From NCBI GenBank assembly GCA_035702985.1, contig DASSZD010000170.1, positions 1 through 29,443 of the forward strand: a DNA stretch of 29,443 nucleotides, read 5' to 3'. The notes under the pieces are model-generated. The model was not told where the DNA came from. It was given only the letters and a program-made list of their open reading frames with translations, and did not search any database. Made by a program: the position numbers and the translations under genes. This DNA is from JAKAXG01 sp035702985. Lineage in GTDB: Bacteria; Actinomycetota; Acidimicrobiia; Acidimicrobiales; Palsa-688. Positions 9,476 through 16,387 of this stretch are shown here, one piece after another. The first letter of the stretch is position 1. Each line of letters begins with the position of its first letter.

Positions 9476-10522
9476 ATGACGGACGGGAGCCGAGAGGGCC
9501 TCGCCCACGGGACCGGAGGCCCGGTCGTCGTGGTGGAGGACGTATGGGGTGAGGCGTTCGACACCCTGGCCACCACCCGGGAGGTGATCCGGGAGCCGGA
9601 CGCCTGGAGCGACGAGGACCGGCTGGCGGAGCTGGTGGCGGCCGCGTCGGTCCTGGTGGTCCGCAACCGGACCCGGGTGAGCCGGTCCCTCATGGAGGCG
9701 GCCGCCAAGCTCCAACTGGTGGCCCGAGCCGGGGTGGGCCTCGACAACATCGATGTCCCCGCCGCCGACCACCTGGGCATCGTGGTGAGCGCAGCCAGGG
9801 GAGCCAACGCCCGCAGCGTGGCCGAGATGGCGCTGGGGCTGGCCCTGGCGGTGGCCCGCGACATCACCGGTCACGACCGGCGCACCCGGACCGGGGGGTG
9901 GCAGCGATCGGAGGGCATCGAGCTGCGGGGCCGCTGCTGGGGGGCCGTCGGGCTGGGCGCCACCGGACTGGAGACCGTCCGCCTGGCCAGGGCGGTGGGC
10001 ATGCACACCGCCGGGTTCGACCCCTACGCCCCCGCCGACGCCCGCCTGGAAGGTCTGGACGACCGGGTGCCCACCCTCGAGAGCCTCCTGGCGGTGGCCG
10101 ACGTGGTCTCACTGCACGTCCCTCTCAGCAGCGAGACGGCGGCCATGGCGAACGATTCCTTCTTCGGGTCCATGCGCCCCCACGCCATCCTCATCAACGT
10201 GGGCCGCGGCGGCCTGGTGGACGAGCCGGCGCTGCTGCGGGCCCTCGGGTCCGGCCGCCTGGAAGGCGCCGGTCTCGACGTGCGGGAGGCGGAACCGCCG
10301 ACCGTCGGCGCGCTGGAGGAGAACCCCCGGGTGGTGCTCACGCCCCACGTGGCCGGCATCACCTCCGAAGCGCAGGAGCGGGTGGCGGAGCTCCTGGCTG
10401 CCGACATCGAAGCGGTGCTCGACGGCCGGGCGGCGGCCAACGCAGTGGGGACCTGGTCGCAGCCGTCGAAGGAACCGGCCGGAGCAGCCCCGGCCGGCGA
10501 CGTCCCGGGGGCGGCCCGATGA
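9476..10522 (+). CDS. D-isomer-specific 2-hydroxyacid dehydrogenase (SerA-like; candidate SlcC-type sulfolactate dehydrogenase)
   Basis: This 348-residue cytosolic NAD(P)-dependent dehydrogenase has a substrate domain around ARAGVGLDNIDV (83-94). The Rossmann motif is GAVGLGATG (156-164). The catalytic Arg is in INVGRGGLVDE, the Glu in the DVREAEPP region and the His in LTPHVAGIT. It lacks the ACT domain of long biosynthetic phosphoglycerate dehydrogenases. An unusual feature is VVRNRTRV (62-69) where serine-pathway enzymes usually have a VRSATKV-like stretch. From memory, RNRT occurs in SlcC-type (S)-sulfolactate dehydrogenases and relatives. ATG 9476 was chosen because GGAGG (9466-9470) precedes it by five bases; an upstream ATG at 9389 would run through the operator region. 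It overlaps the aldolase gene by ATGA. Confidence 0.9.
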   Translation: MTDGSREGLAHGTGGPVVVVEDVWGEAFDTLATTREVIREPDAWSDEDRLAELVAAASVLVVRNRTRVSRSLMEAAAKLQLVARAGVGLDNIDVPAADHLGIVVSAARGANARSVAEMALGLALAVARDITGHDRRTRTGGWQRSEGIELRGRCWGAVGLGATGLETVRLARAVGMHTAGFDPYAPADARLEGLDDRVPTLESLLAVADVVSLHVPLSSETAAMANDSFFGSMRPHAILINVGRGGLVDEPALLRALGSGRLEGAGLDVREAEPPTVGALEENPRVVLTPHVAGITSEAQERVAELLAADIEAVLDGRAAANAVGTWSQPSKEPAGAAPAGDVPGAAR

Positions 10523-11409
10523 CCTCCCTCGGGGGCGTGATGCCGGCCCTGATCACCCCTCTCACCGGCGCCGGCGGCGTCGACCGGGCCGGCCTGGACC
10601 GGCTGCTGGACCACGTGCTGTCGGCGCCGGTGGCGGGGCTCTCCCCGTGCGGGTCGACCGGTGAGGGCCCGCTCCTCGGCCGGGCGGTCCGCATGGACAC
10701 GGTGCGGGCTGCCGCCGCCCACCTGGGCCCCGGCCAGTGGCTGGTGCCGGGGGTGGCGGCCGTCAACGCCGGGGCCGCCATCGAGGAGATAGACGCCTAC
10801 GCCGAGGCCGGGGCGTCGGCCGTCCTGGTGGCGCCCCCCTGGTACTACCCGGTGGACAGCGGCGAGGTGGTGGACTTCTTCTCCGCGGTCGCCGACCGGG
10901 CTGCCCTGCCGGTCGTCCTGTACAACATCCCGGCCATGACCAAGGTGGTCATCCCGGTCGATGCCGTCTCGCAACTGGCGGCTCACGCCAAGGTGATCGG
11001 CATCAAGGACTCGAGCCGGGACTTCGAGTACTTCCAGGCGGTGGTGGCGGCCACCGCCGCCGCCGACTTCGCCGTGCTGACCGGAACGGACACCATGCTG
11101 GTGGCCAGCCTCCAGGCCGGCGGGGCCGGGACCATCGCCGCCTCGGTCAACGTGGTGCCCTCCCTGGTCCAGGACCTGTACGAGCTGACCCGGGCCGGCC
11201 GTCTGGACCAGGCCCGGCCGCTGCAGCAGCGGGTGACGGACGTGGTGTCGGCGGCCCGGCGGGCCGGCTTCCCCAGGGGATGGAAGGCGGCGGTCGAGGC
11301 CCTGGGGCTGTGCGACCGGACCACCGCCCACCCCCTCCGGCCGCTCGACGATGCCGGCGCCAAACGGCTCGGGGACGAGCTGCGCCGGCTGGGTGTCATC
11401 GAACCGTAA
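10519..11409 (+). CDS. DapA/N-acetylneuraminate-lyase superfamily aldolase or dehydratase
   Basis: This class I (Schiff-base) TIM-barrel enzyme has 296 residues. The catalytic elements are GSTGE (45-49), the proton-shuttling Tyr135 in YNIP and the Schiff-base Lys163 in GIKDSS. Family members cleave or dehydrate 2-oxo acids: dihydrodipicolinate synthase, sialate lyase, 2-keto-3-deoxygluconate aldolase and ketodeoxyglucarate dehydratase. GST instead of GTT in the first motif, together with the catabolic neighbours, argues against lysine biosynthesis. It is coupled to the upstream dehydrogenase by a 4-bp overlap, so its product or substrate is probably a 2-oxo or 2-hydroxy acid. A 12-bp perfect hairpin follows the stop. 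Confidence 0.9.
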   Translation: MTSLGGVMPALITPLTGAGGVDRAGLDRLLDHVLSAPVAGLSPCGSTGEGPLLGRAVRMDTVRAAAAHLGPGQWLVPGVAAVNAGAAIEEIDAYAEAGASAVLVAPPWYYPVDSGEVVDFFSAVADRAALPVVLYNIPAMTKVVIPVDAVSQLAAHAKVIGIKDSSRDFEYFQAVVAATAAADFAVLTGTDTMLVASLQAGGAGTIAASVNVVPSLVQDLYELTRAGRLDQARPLQQRVTDVVSAARRAGFPRGWKAAVEALGLCDRTTAHPLRPLDDAGAKRLGDELRRLGVIEP

Positions 11410-11419
11410 GGGGGATCCA

Positions 11420-11446
11420 GTCGCCGGCGGCGACGCCGCCGGCGAC
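11420..11446. terminator. bidirectional hairpin between convergent genes
   Basis: GTCGCCGGCGGC and its exact reverse complement flank the 3-nt loop GAC, giving a perfect 12-bp GC-rich stem. It starts 11 bp after the aldolase stop and ends 7 bp before the stop of the convergent EthD-like gene. There is no T-run on either side, which is common in high-GC actinobacteria. It probably ends both transcripts. Confidence 0.7.
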
Positions 11447-11453
11447 GCTCCGA

Positions 11454-11744
11454 CTACCCGACGACGATCTCGCTGGTCTGGATGACCGGGGTGATGTTGG
11501 TGTAGTTGGCCACGTCGGCCAGCACGTCGCCTATGCCCGGCGCGCTCATGGCCCGGGCCACCGCGTCCTGGGACTCGAACTTGACGTGGACGGCCGCCAC
11601 GTACGGCCCGTCGACGCCACGGTCGATCTCGGCCTCGCTCAGGCCCCAGGTCTTGAGGGCGAGCGGAATGTGGCTGTCACGGTAGTAATCGTGGTCGAAG
11701 GTGTAGCCGTCTTGGGTGGGATAGAGGACACTCAGTCGGATCAT
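11454..11744 (-). CDS. EthD-like dimeric alpha/beta-barrel protein
   Basis: This small protein of 96 residues resembles the EthD/ferredoxin-like dimeric barrel family: MIRLSVLYP at the start, DHDYYRDSHIPLA (the YxxxHxPL motif) and a C-terminal TNITPVIQTSEIVVG strand. Such proteins are often encoded next to oxidative or degradative genes, and their biochemical role is mostly unknown. It is the last gene of the - strand cluster, 15 bp after the LpqC-like gene, and is closed by the hairpin at 11420-11446. Start is ATG 11744. Family is likely; function is not established. Confidence 0.82.
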   Translation of the reverse strand: MIRLSVLYPTQDGYTFDHDYYRDSHIPLALKTWGLSEAEIDRGVDGPYVAAVHVKFESQDAVARAMSAPGIGDVLADVANYTNITPVIQTSEIVVG

Positions 11745-11759
11745 GGGCCACAGTCTGCA

Positions 11760-12971
11760 CTACGCGGGTGACCCCGTGTCGGGAGGCGCCGGCGGCACGC
11801 TGTGGTGGAAGAAGTCCCAGATCACGTTCTGGGCCCCGGGGGTGCCGGGGCCGCCGTGGGGCCAGGAGTGGGTCCCCCCCACGTACACCGCTTCTCCGAC
11901 CCGTCCCGCCGCCCGGCAGCGGGACCAGACGGTGAGGTTCATGCTCCCGTAGCTGGTGGTGTCGGCCGCCGGGGCGCAGCCGTCCAGCGCCTGCCACTGC
12001 TGGACCAGGGCCTGCACCGTGATCTCGGCGTGGCCGGCGATGTGCTTGGGGCGGCCCCCCGCGCTGACGGTGAGCAGCGGGTCCCGGGTGTAGGCGATCT
12101 CCATCAGCGGCACCGGCACCGTCCGGAGGCACGACGACACGGCCACCGCCTCCACGGCCGCCACCCCGGCGAACGCACCCGGGTCGGCGCACGCCATGTC
12201 CAGGGCCATGCGCCCGCCGTTGCTGAAGCCGGTGATGTACACCTGGCGGGCGGAGGTCCCGGGCTCGGTGGCCAGCACGTGGCTGATCACCTTCTCCAGG
12301 AAGGCCACGTCGTTGACGCCGGCCAGGTGGGCCACCCCGCAGCAGTACCCGGCGTTCCACGAGTTGGCGAAACCGGCCGGGAAGACCACCACCGTCTGGC
12401 CCACCAGGCGGAGGAACTGGCTGGCCCGGGCGATGCGGGCCGGGGTCATGTCCCGGCCGGGGAGCACGAGCAGTACGGGCAGCGACGCCGCCGTCACGGT
12501 GGCCGGCCGGGCCACCAGGTAGTACCGCTGGCGGGCCCCTTCGGTCAGGTCCACCTTGGTGAGCTTCCAGCCGGCGAACGAGGGCAGGGAGGGGACGGCC
12601 GGCCCGCTGGTGGCGTTGGAGGGTGCCAGGCGGACCGGGCTGGACGAGTCCGGCCAGAAGGTGCCGTCCCCGGGGTTCTCCTGGCCGGGGGCGCTGGCCG
12701 TGAGGGTGGAGCCGTGGCGGGCCCGGGCCCGGCCGTCGGGGGGCAGGGTCATCAACTCCAGCGGGGAGAGGCTGTCGGGACGGACGGTGCCGACCGGCAC
12801 GGGCTGCCGGGACCGGGCCGCCGGGGTGCTGACCCGGGCCCGGGCGGGCCCCGGCGCCCGGAACTGGCCGGCGCCCAGGAGAGCGACCACGAGGAGGGCG
12901 ACGAGAGCACCCGGTATCGTCAGCCTGCCCTGACGGCCAATCTCCCGGAACCGCAAAACCGTGCCCTCCAC
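11760..12971 (-). CDS. membrane-anchored or secreted LpqC/PHB-depolymerase-like esterase
   Basis: This 403-residue alpha/beta hydrolase is probably exported. The N terminus has a basic stretch and a hydrophobic segment (about residues 19-34) without a lipobox Cys, so it is a signal anchor or signal peptide. A Pro/Ser-rich linker follows to about residue 125. The catalytic domain has WNAGYCCGVA and VNDVAFLEKVI, typical of the LpqC/feruloyl esterase/poly-3-hydroxybutyrate depolymerase group. The Ser nucleophile lies in GFSNGG, with a late His in GGTHSWPHGG. The GTG start at 12971 is uncertain. It is 57 bp downstream of the histidine-phosphatase gene. Likely substrates are acyl or polyester bonds outside the cell. 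The linker and anchor are longer than in minimal LpqC proteins. Confidence 0.82.
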   Translation of the reverse strand: MEGTVLRFREIGRQGRLTIPGALVALLVVALLGAGQFRAPGPARARVSTPAARSRQPVPVGTVRPDSLSPLELMTLPPDGRARARHGSTLTASAPGQENPGDGTFWPDSSSPVRLAPSNATSGPAVPSLPSFAGWKLTKVDLTEGARQRYYLVARPATVTAASLPVLLVLPGRDMTPARIARASQFLRLVGQTVVVFPAGFANSWNAGYCCGVAHLAGVNDVAFLEKVISHVLATEPGTSARQVYITGFSNGGRMALDMACADPGAFAGVAAVEAVAVSSCLRTVPVPLMEIAYTRDPLLTVSAGGRPKHIAGHAEITVQALVQQWQALDGCAPAADTTSYGSMNLTVWSRCRAAGRVGEAVYVGGTHSWPHGGPGTPGAQNVIWDFFHHSVPPAPPDTGSPA

Positions 12972-13028
12972 GCGGTGTCCTCGCCGCTTTCGGTGGCCGA
13001 ACTACTCCGACGATTGTACGGGCGCCGG

Positions 13029-13637
13029 TCAGGCGATAGGGGGCGGCCCCCCGCCGGGTGGAGGCAGGGCCAGCCAGGCCCCGTTGCCCAGGTGCGGCGG
13101 TTCCCCGTGGAAGCTCACCCGTGACCGGGACCGCAGGCGGCCCAGGGCGGCTTGGAGGGCCATGCCGTGCCCGACCACGACCAGCGGGCGGGATTCCAGC
13201 CCGCTCCACGCCGCTTCGATCCGGTCGGCCACCCGGCGGCCGGCCTCGGCCAGGGTTTCGCCGCCGCCCCGGCGGATGTCCAGTCCCGAGGACCACCGTC
13301 GGTACTCGTCGGGAAAGCGGGCCCGGACCTCCTCCCGGGTGAGACCTTCCCACCGGCCGACGTCCACTTCTCGCAGCCGGGCGTCGGTGCGGTAGGGCAG
13401 GGCGAAGGCGCCGGCCACCGCAGCCGCCGTCTCGGATGCCCGGCGAGAGTCGCTGGAGACGATCACCGGAGGGGCCAGCCCGGCCTGGTCGAAGCGGCTG
13501 GCCAGCTCCTTGCCGCATCCGTCGGCCTGCCCCCGCCCCACCTCGTCGAGAGGCGGGTCGGCCCGGCCCTGGAAGCGCCCGGCGGCGTTCCATTCGGTAC
13601 GGCCGTGGCGCACCACCACCAACAGGGGCGACGGCAA
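13029..13637 (-). CDS. histidine phosphatase superfamily protein (phosphoglycerate-mutase-like)
   Basis: The protein has 202 residues with the branch 1 histidine phosphatase core: RHGRTEWN with the phosphohistidine at His11, SSDSRRASETA, the acid in REVDVGRWEGLTREE, and the second His in VVGHGMALQ. Such enzymes remove phosphate from small molecules (fructose-2,6-bisphosphate, cobalamin precursors, sugar phosphates) or act as mutases. The start is TTG 13637, with GAGG eight bases upstream that overlaps the VOC stop; the VOC gene ends only 8 bp before. Inside a ComA operon that lacks ComB, it is a candidate to dephosphorylate the ComA product. That is inference from position alone. Confidence 0.9.
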   Translation of the reverse strand: MPSPLLVVVRHGRTEWNAAGRFQGRADPPLDEVGRGQADGCGKELASRFDQAGLAPPVIVSSDSRRASETAAAVAGAFALPYRTDARLREVDVGRWEGLTREEVRARFPDEYRRWSSGLDIRRGGGETLAEAGRRVADRIEAAWSGLESRPLVVVGHGMALQAALGRLRSRSRVSFHGEPPHLGNGAWLALPPPGGGPPPIA

Positions 13638-13645
13638 GGCCGGCC

Positions 13646-14044
13646 TCAGTACATCATCCGGGGATCGTGGTAGTGCTTGAACTCGATCAGGTTCCCGGAC
13701 GGGTCCTTCAGCACGAACAGCAGGTGCTCCTCCACCATCCCCGGGAAGCGGGTCTCGCAGTCGCAGAAGAAGGAGAGCTCCCGGATCTTGGCGCAGTGCA
13801 GCAGGGCGTCGAAGTCGGCCCGGTCCCGGAACGTCACCCCGAAGTGGCGGGGATAGAGGTCGGTCTGCTCGACGATGTGGTCCGACAGGTGGCAGACCAC
13901 CTGGTCGCCGAAGAAGTCGAGGGTGATCCGGTCGTCGTAGCGGCGGGCCAGGTGGCAGCCCAGCTTGTTGACGTAGAAATCCTGGGTCTCGTCCAGGTCC
14001 CGGGCCGGGATGGCCAGGTGGAACACGTTGCCCGGTTCACGCAT
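13646..14044 (-). CDS. VOC (glyoxalase/dioxygenase fold) family protein
   Basis: This 132-residue single-module VOC protein starts with NVFHLAIPARDLDETQDFYVNKLG, the classic first betaalphabeta unit with metal ligand His. It ends with VLKDPSGNLIEFKHYHDP, where the second-half Glu ligand sits. An internal RHFGVTF carries the other His. VOC proteins are metal-dependent lyases, isomerases, epimerases or dioxygenases, or bind small molecules. The ATG at 14044 overlaps the end of the ComA-like gene by 8 bp, so the two are translationally coupled and probably act on related compounds. The reaction is unknown. Confidence 0.85.
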   Translation of the reverse strand: MREPGNVFHLAIPARDLDETQDFYVNKLGCHLARRYDDRITLDFFGDQVVCHLSDHIVEQTDLYPRHFGVTFRDRADFDALLHCAKIRELSFFCDCETRFPGMVEEHLLFVLKDPSGNLIEFKHYHDPRMMY

Positions 14045-14819
14045 GACTTCTTGCCTCCTCGAACTGGGTGAGGGTGTCGGAGCGCAGCCCCAGCCTCAGC
14101 GTCTCGAGGCCGATTACGTCGGTGGGGGAGATGTTGCCCAGGTTGACGTTCGTGCCGAGCAGCTTGATGAAGTGGGTCTGCAAGTCCTTGGTCGGGGCCT
14201 CGAACAGGATGCGATCCGGGTCGACGCCGCTGCTGAGGAGGGCGTCCACCAGATCCTCGCGGGGGGTGCCGTCAGGTCGGCAGATGCCGCTCCGGCCGCT
14301 CTCCCGGGCCTCGGTGATGACCATCGAAGCGCCGGCGTCGAGATCGGCGACCACCGCCCGGACCAGCTGCTCGGCGGTGAGCTCCGAGGAACGGCGGGAA
14401 TCCTTGAACCCCACCTCGGAGAAGACCGTGAACTCCTCGGCGCAGCGGGAGATGTAGTTCCGCTTGTCGGCGGGGCTCATCTCGATGGTCCCGTTGGAGA
14501 TCTCCACGTGCCGGCAGTCGCACAGCCGGCAGAGCGTCAGGAACGACTCGAAACGGTTCTGGTGCACGAACTTCTCGAACAGCGTGCCACCGAAGTAGTA
14601 GCCGATCCGGTAGGACTTCAGCAGGTCCAGCTTGTCTTCGATATCGGGGGTCACCAGGGCGGTGCCCCACCCGAACTTGACCACGTCGATGTACTCGGCG
14701 GTGCTGGCCACCGCGTCGGCGAAGGCGCCGTGGGGGATCCCGTTGTCGATGGCCATGGTCAGGCCGCGGCGGCGGGGCTTGGGTTCACGATGGGGGAGGT
14801 CCAGGAAAATCGAGTCCAC
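14037..14819 (-). CDS. phosphosulfolactate synthase family protein (ComA-like)
   Basis: ComA adds sulfite to phosphoenolpyruvate to give (R)-2-phospho-3-sulfolactate, the first step of coenzyme M synthesis in many methanogens; bacterial homologues occur in Bacillus. The 260-residue protein keeps the family blocks: DVVKFGWGTAL with Lys48, GGTLFE (77-82), HVEISNGTIEM, SEVGFKD (134-140), VITEARESG and NVNLGNI near the end. It is full length. The start is GTG 14819 with GGAAGG ten bases upstream. It stands 35 bp after the ligase gene and overlaps the VOC gene. No ComB, ComD or ComE is in the window. Assignment to the family is strong; that its reaction uses sulfite here is likely but not shown. 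Confidence 0.9.
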   Translation of the reverse strand: MDSIFLDLPHREPKPRRRGLTMAIDNGIPHGAFADAVASTAEYIDVVKFGWGTALVTPDIEDKLDLLKSYRIGYYFGGTLFEKFVHQNRFESFLTLCRLCDCRHVEISNGTIEMSPADKRNYISRCAEEFTVFSEVGFKDSRRSSELTAEQLVRAVVADLDAGASMVITEARESGRSGICRPDGTPREDLVDALLSSGVDPDRILFEAPTKDLQTHFIKLLGTNVNLGNISPTDVIGLETLRLGLRSDTLTQFEEARSHA

Positions 14820-14854
14820 AGGTTCAGTCCTTCCAGCTTTCCGGCGGCGTTCCT

Positions 14855-16387
14855 TCAGCGGGTCTCGGGGGAGTCCGCGGCGGGGGGATCGGTTCGCACC
14901 AGCGGCCGCCGGGTCATGGCCCGGACCTCGGCCCTTCTCACCTTCCCGGTGGGGCCGGCCGGCAGGGACCGGGAGATGATGATCTCGGCGGGACGCTTGA
15001 ACCGGCTGAGCGACGTCTGGCAGAGGTTCTGCAGGTCGGCGGTCAGCTCATCGGTGGCGGCCAGCGCCGCCTCGGTGGCCAGAACGTAGGCCACCGGCTC
15101 CTCACCCACCGTCGAGTGGGGCCGGCCGACCACGACCGCGGCGATGACGCGCGGGTCGCTGAGCAGCACCTCCTCGACCTCACGGGGCTGGACCTTCTCG
15201 CCGCCTCGGTTGATGACGTCGCCGTCCCGGCCGACCAGGTAGAGGTAGCCGTCACCGTCGGTCCAGCCGATGTCGCCGGTGTCGAGCCATCCGTCGTCGT
15301 CGACGGCGTGACGGTACGCCCAGCCCGGACGCCCGTCGCCGTCCTGGGCGCTCCAGTACCAGGATGTGACCCGGCCGCCACGGATCTGCACCCGGCCGTG
15401 CTCCCCCGGCGGGGGAGGGTTGGTGCCGGAGCCGACGATCCTCAGCTCCACCCCGACCGGCAGCCCCACCGACCCGGCCCGGACGGCGCCGGTGGGATTG
15501 GCGGTGATCTGGCTGGCCGCTTCGGTCATGCCGTAGGTCTCGACCACCGGGATGCAGGTGAGGCGCTCGAAGCGCTCCCGGACCGACGCCGGCAGGGGCG
15601 CCGAGGCCGACCGGGCCAGCCGGATACCGGGGCGGGGCCGGGACTCCTCGCTGTCGGCGTTGGCGCCCAGGATGGCCAGGATGGCCGGGACCAGGTTGAG
15701 CCAGGTGGCGCCCCGCTGCTCGACGGTGGTCCAGAACGACCGGCGGGAGAACTGCCGCTCCAACACGATGCTGCTGTCGGCGACCAGGGCCGACAACACC
15801 CCGATGACCAGCCCGTTGATGTGGAACAGGGGGAGGGGGGAGTACCCGCGTTCGGCCGGGCCGAGGTCCAGGTGGCGGGCCACCCCGGCCGCCGTCTCCA
15901 GCAGCTGGGACTCGGTCAGGGGGATGATCTTGGGGGCGCCGGTGGTCCCGGAGCTGGCCATGATGGCCCGTACCGACGCCGGGGAGGCGGGCAGGGCCCG
16001 CATCGGTCCGGCGTGGCCCCCCACCAGCCGCAGCTCCCGCCGCCCGGCGATCCAGATCTCCACCCCGGCCGGGGTGTCCACGCCCGCTTCCACCACCAGA
16101 GCCCGCAGCCCCAGCTGGGCTATGCGGGCTTCCTGGTCGGCGGGGGGAGCGGCCGGGTCCAGGGGGGCCACCACCACCCCGGCGTGCAGGGCGGCCACGA
16201 AGTTGGCGGCCATGGCCACCGGGTCGGCCAGGGCCAGGCCCACCGGGCCGGTGAGCTCGGCTACCGCCCACCGATCGGCCTGTTCGGCCACGTCGGCCCA
16301 GGTCAGGCCCAGGCCGGTGGCCCCCTCGATGAGGGCCGGGCCGGGTGAGGTCATCCGGGATGCGAGCAGGTCTGCCACGTTCAACAT
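14855..16387 (-). CDS. AMP-forming acyl-CoA synthetase/ligase (ANL superfamily, oxalyl-CoA-synthetase-like)
   Basis: The enzyme activates a carboxylic acid with ATP to an acyl-adenylate and usually a CoA thioester. In 510 residues it shows the P-loop-like SSGTTGAPKIIPLT (about 152-165), PLFHINGLVIGVL, ARSASAPLP, the A5 motif ETYGMTEAASQI, the A7/A8 region DDGWLDTGDIGW and GRDGDVINRGGEKVQPREVEE, and the catalytic Lys in GPTGKVRRAEV. HINGL and RSASAPL resemble the AAE3/Pcs60 oxalyl-CoA synthetase branch, suggesting a short polar acid rather than a fatty acid. It begins at ATG 16387, overlapping the acyltransferase stop by 7 bp, and precedes the ComA-like gene by 35 bp. Confidence 0.9.
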   Translation of the reverse strand: MLNVADLLASRMTSPGPALIEGATGLGLTWADVAEQADRWAVAELTGPVGLALADPVAMAANFVAALHAGVVVAPLDPAAPPADQEARIAQLGLRALVVEAGVDTPAGVEIWIAGRRELRLVGGHAGPMRALPASPASVRAIMASSGTTGAPKIIPLTESQLLETAAGVARHLDLGPAERGYSPLPLFHINGLVIGVLSALVADSSIVLERQFSRRSFWTTVEQRGATWLNLVPAILAILGANADSEESRPRPGIRLARSASAPLPASVRERFERLTCIPVVETYGMTEAASQITANPTGAVRAGSVGLPVGVELRIVGSGTNPPPPGEHGRVQIRGGRVTSWYWSAQDGDGRPGWAYRHAVDDDGWLDTGDIGWTDGDGYLYLVGRDGDVINRGGEKVQPREVEEVLLSDPRVIAAVVVGRPHSTVGEEPVAYVLATEAALAATDELTADLQNLCQTSLSRFKRPAEIIISRSLPAGPTGKVRRAEVRAMTRRPLVRTDPPAADSPETR

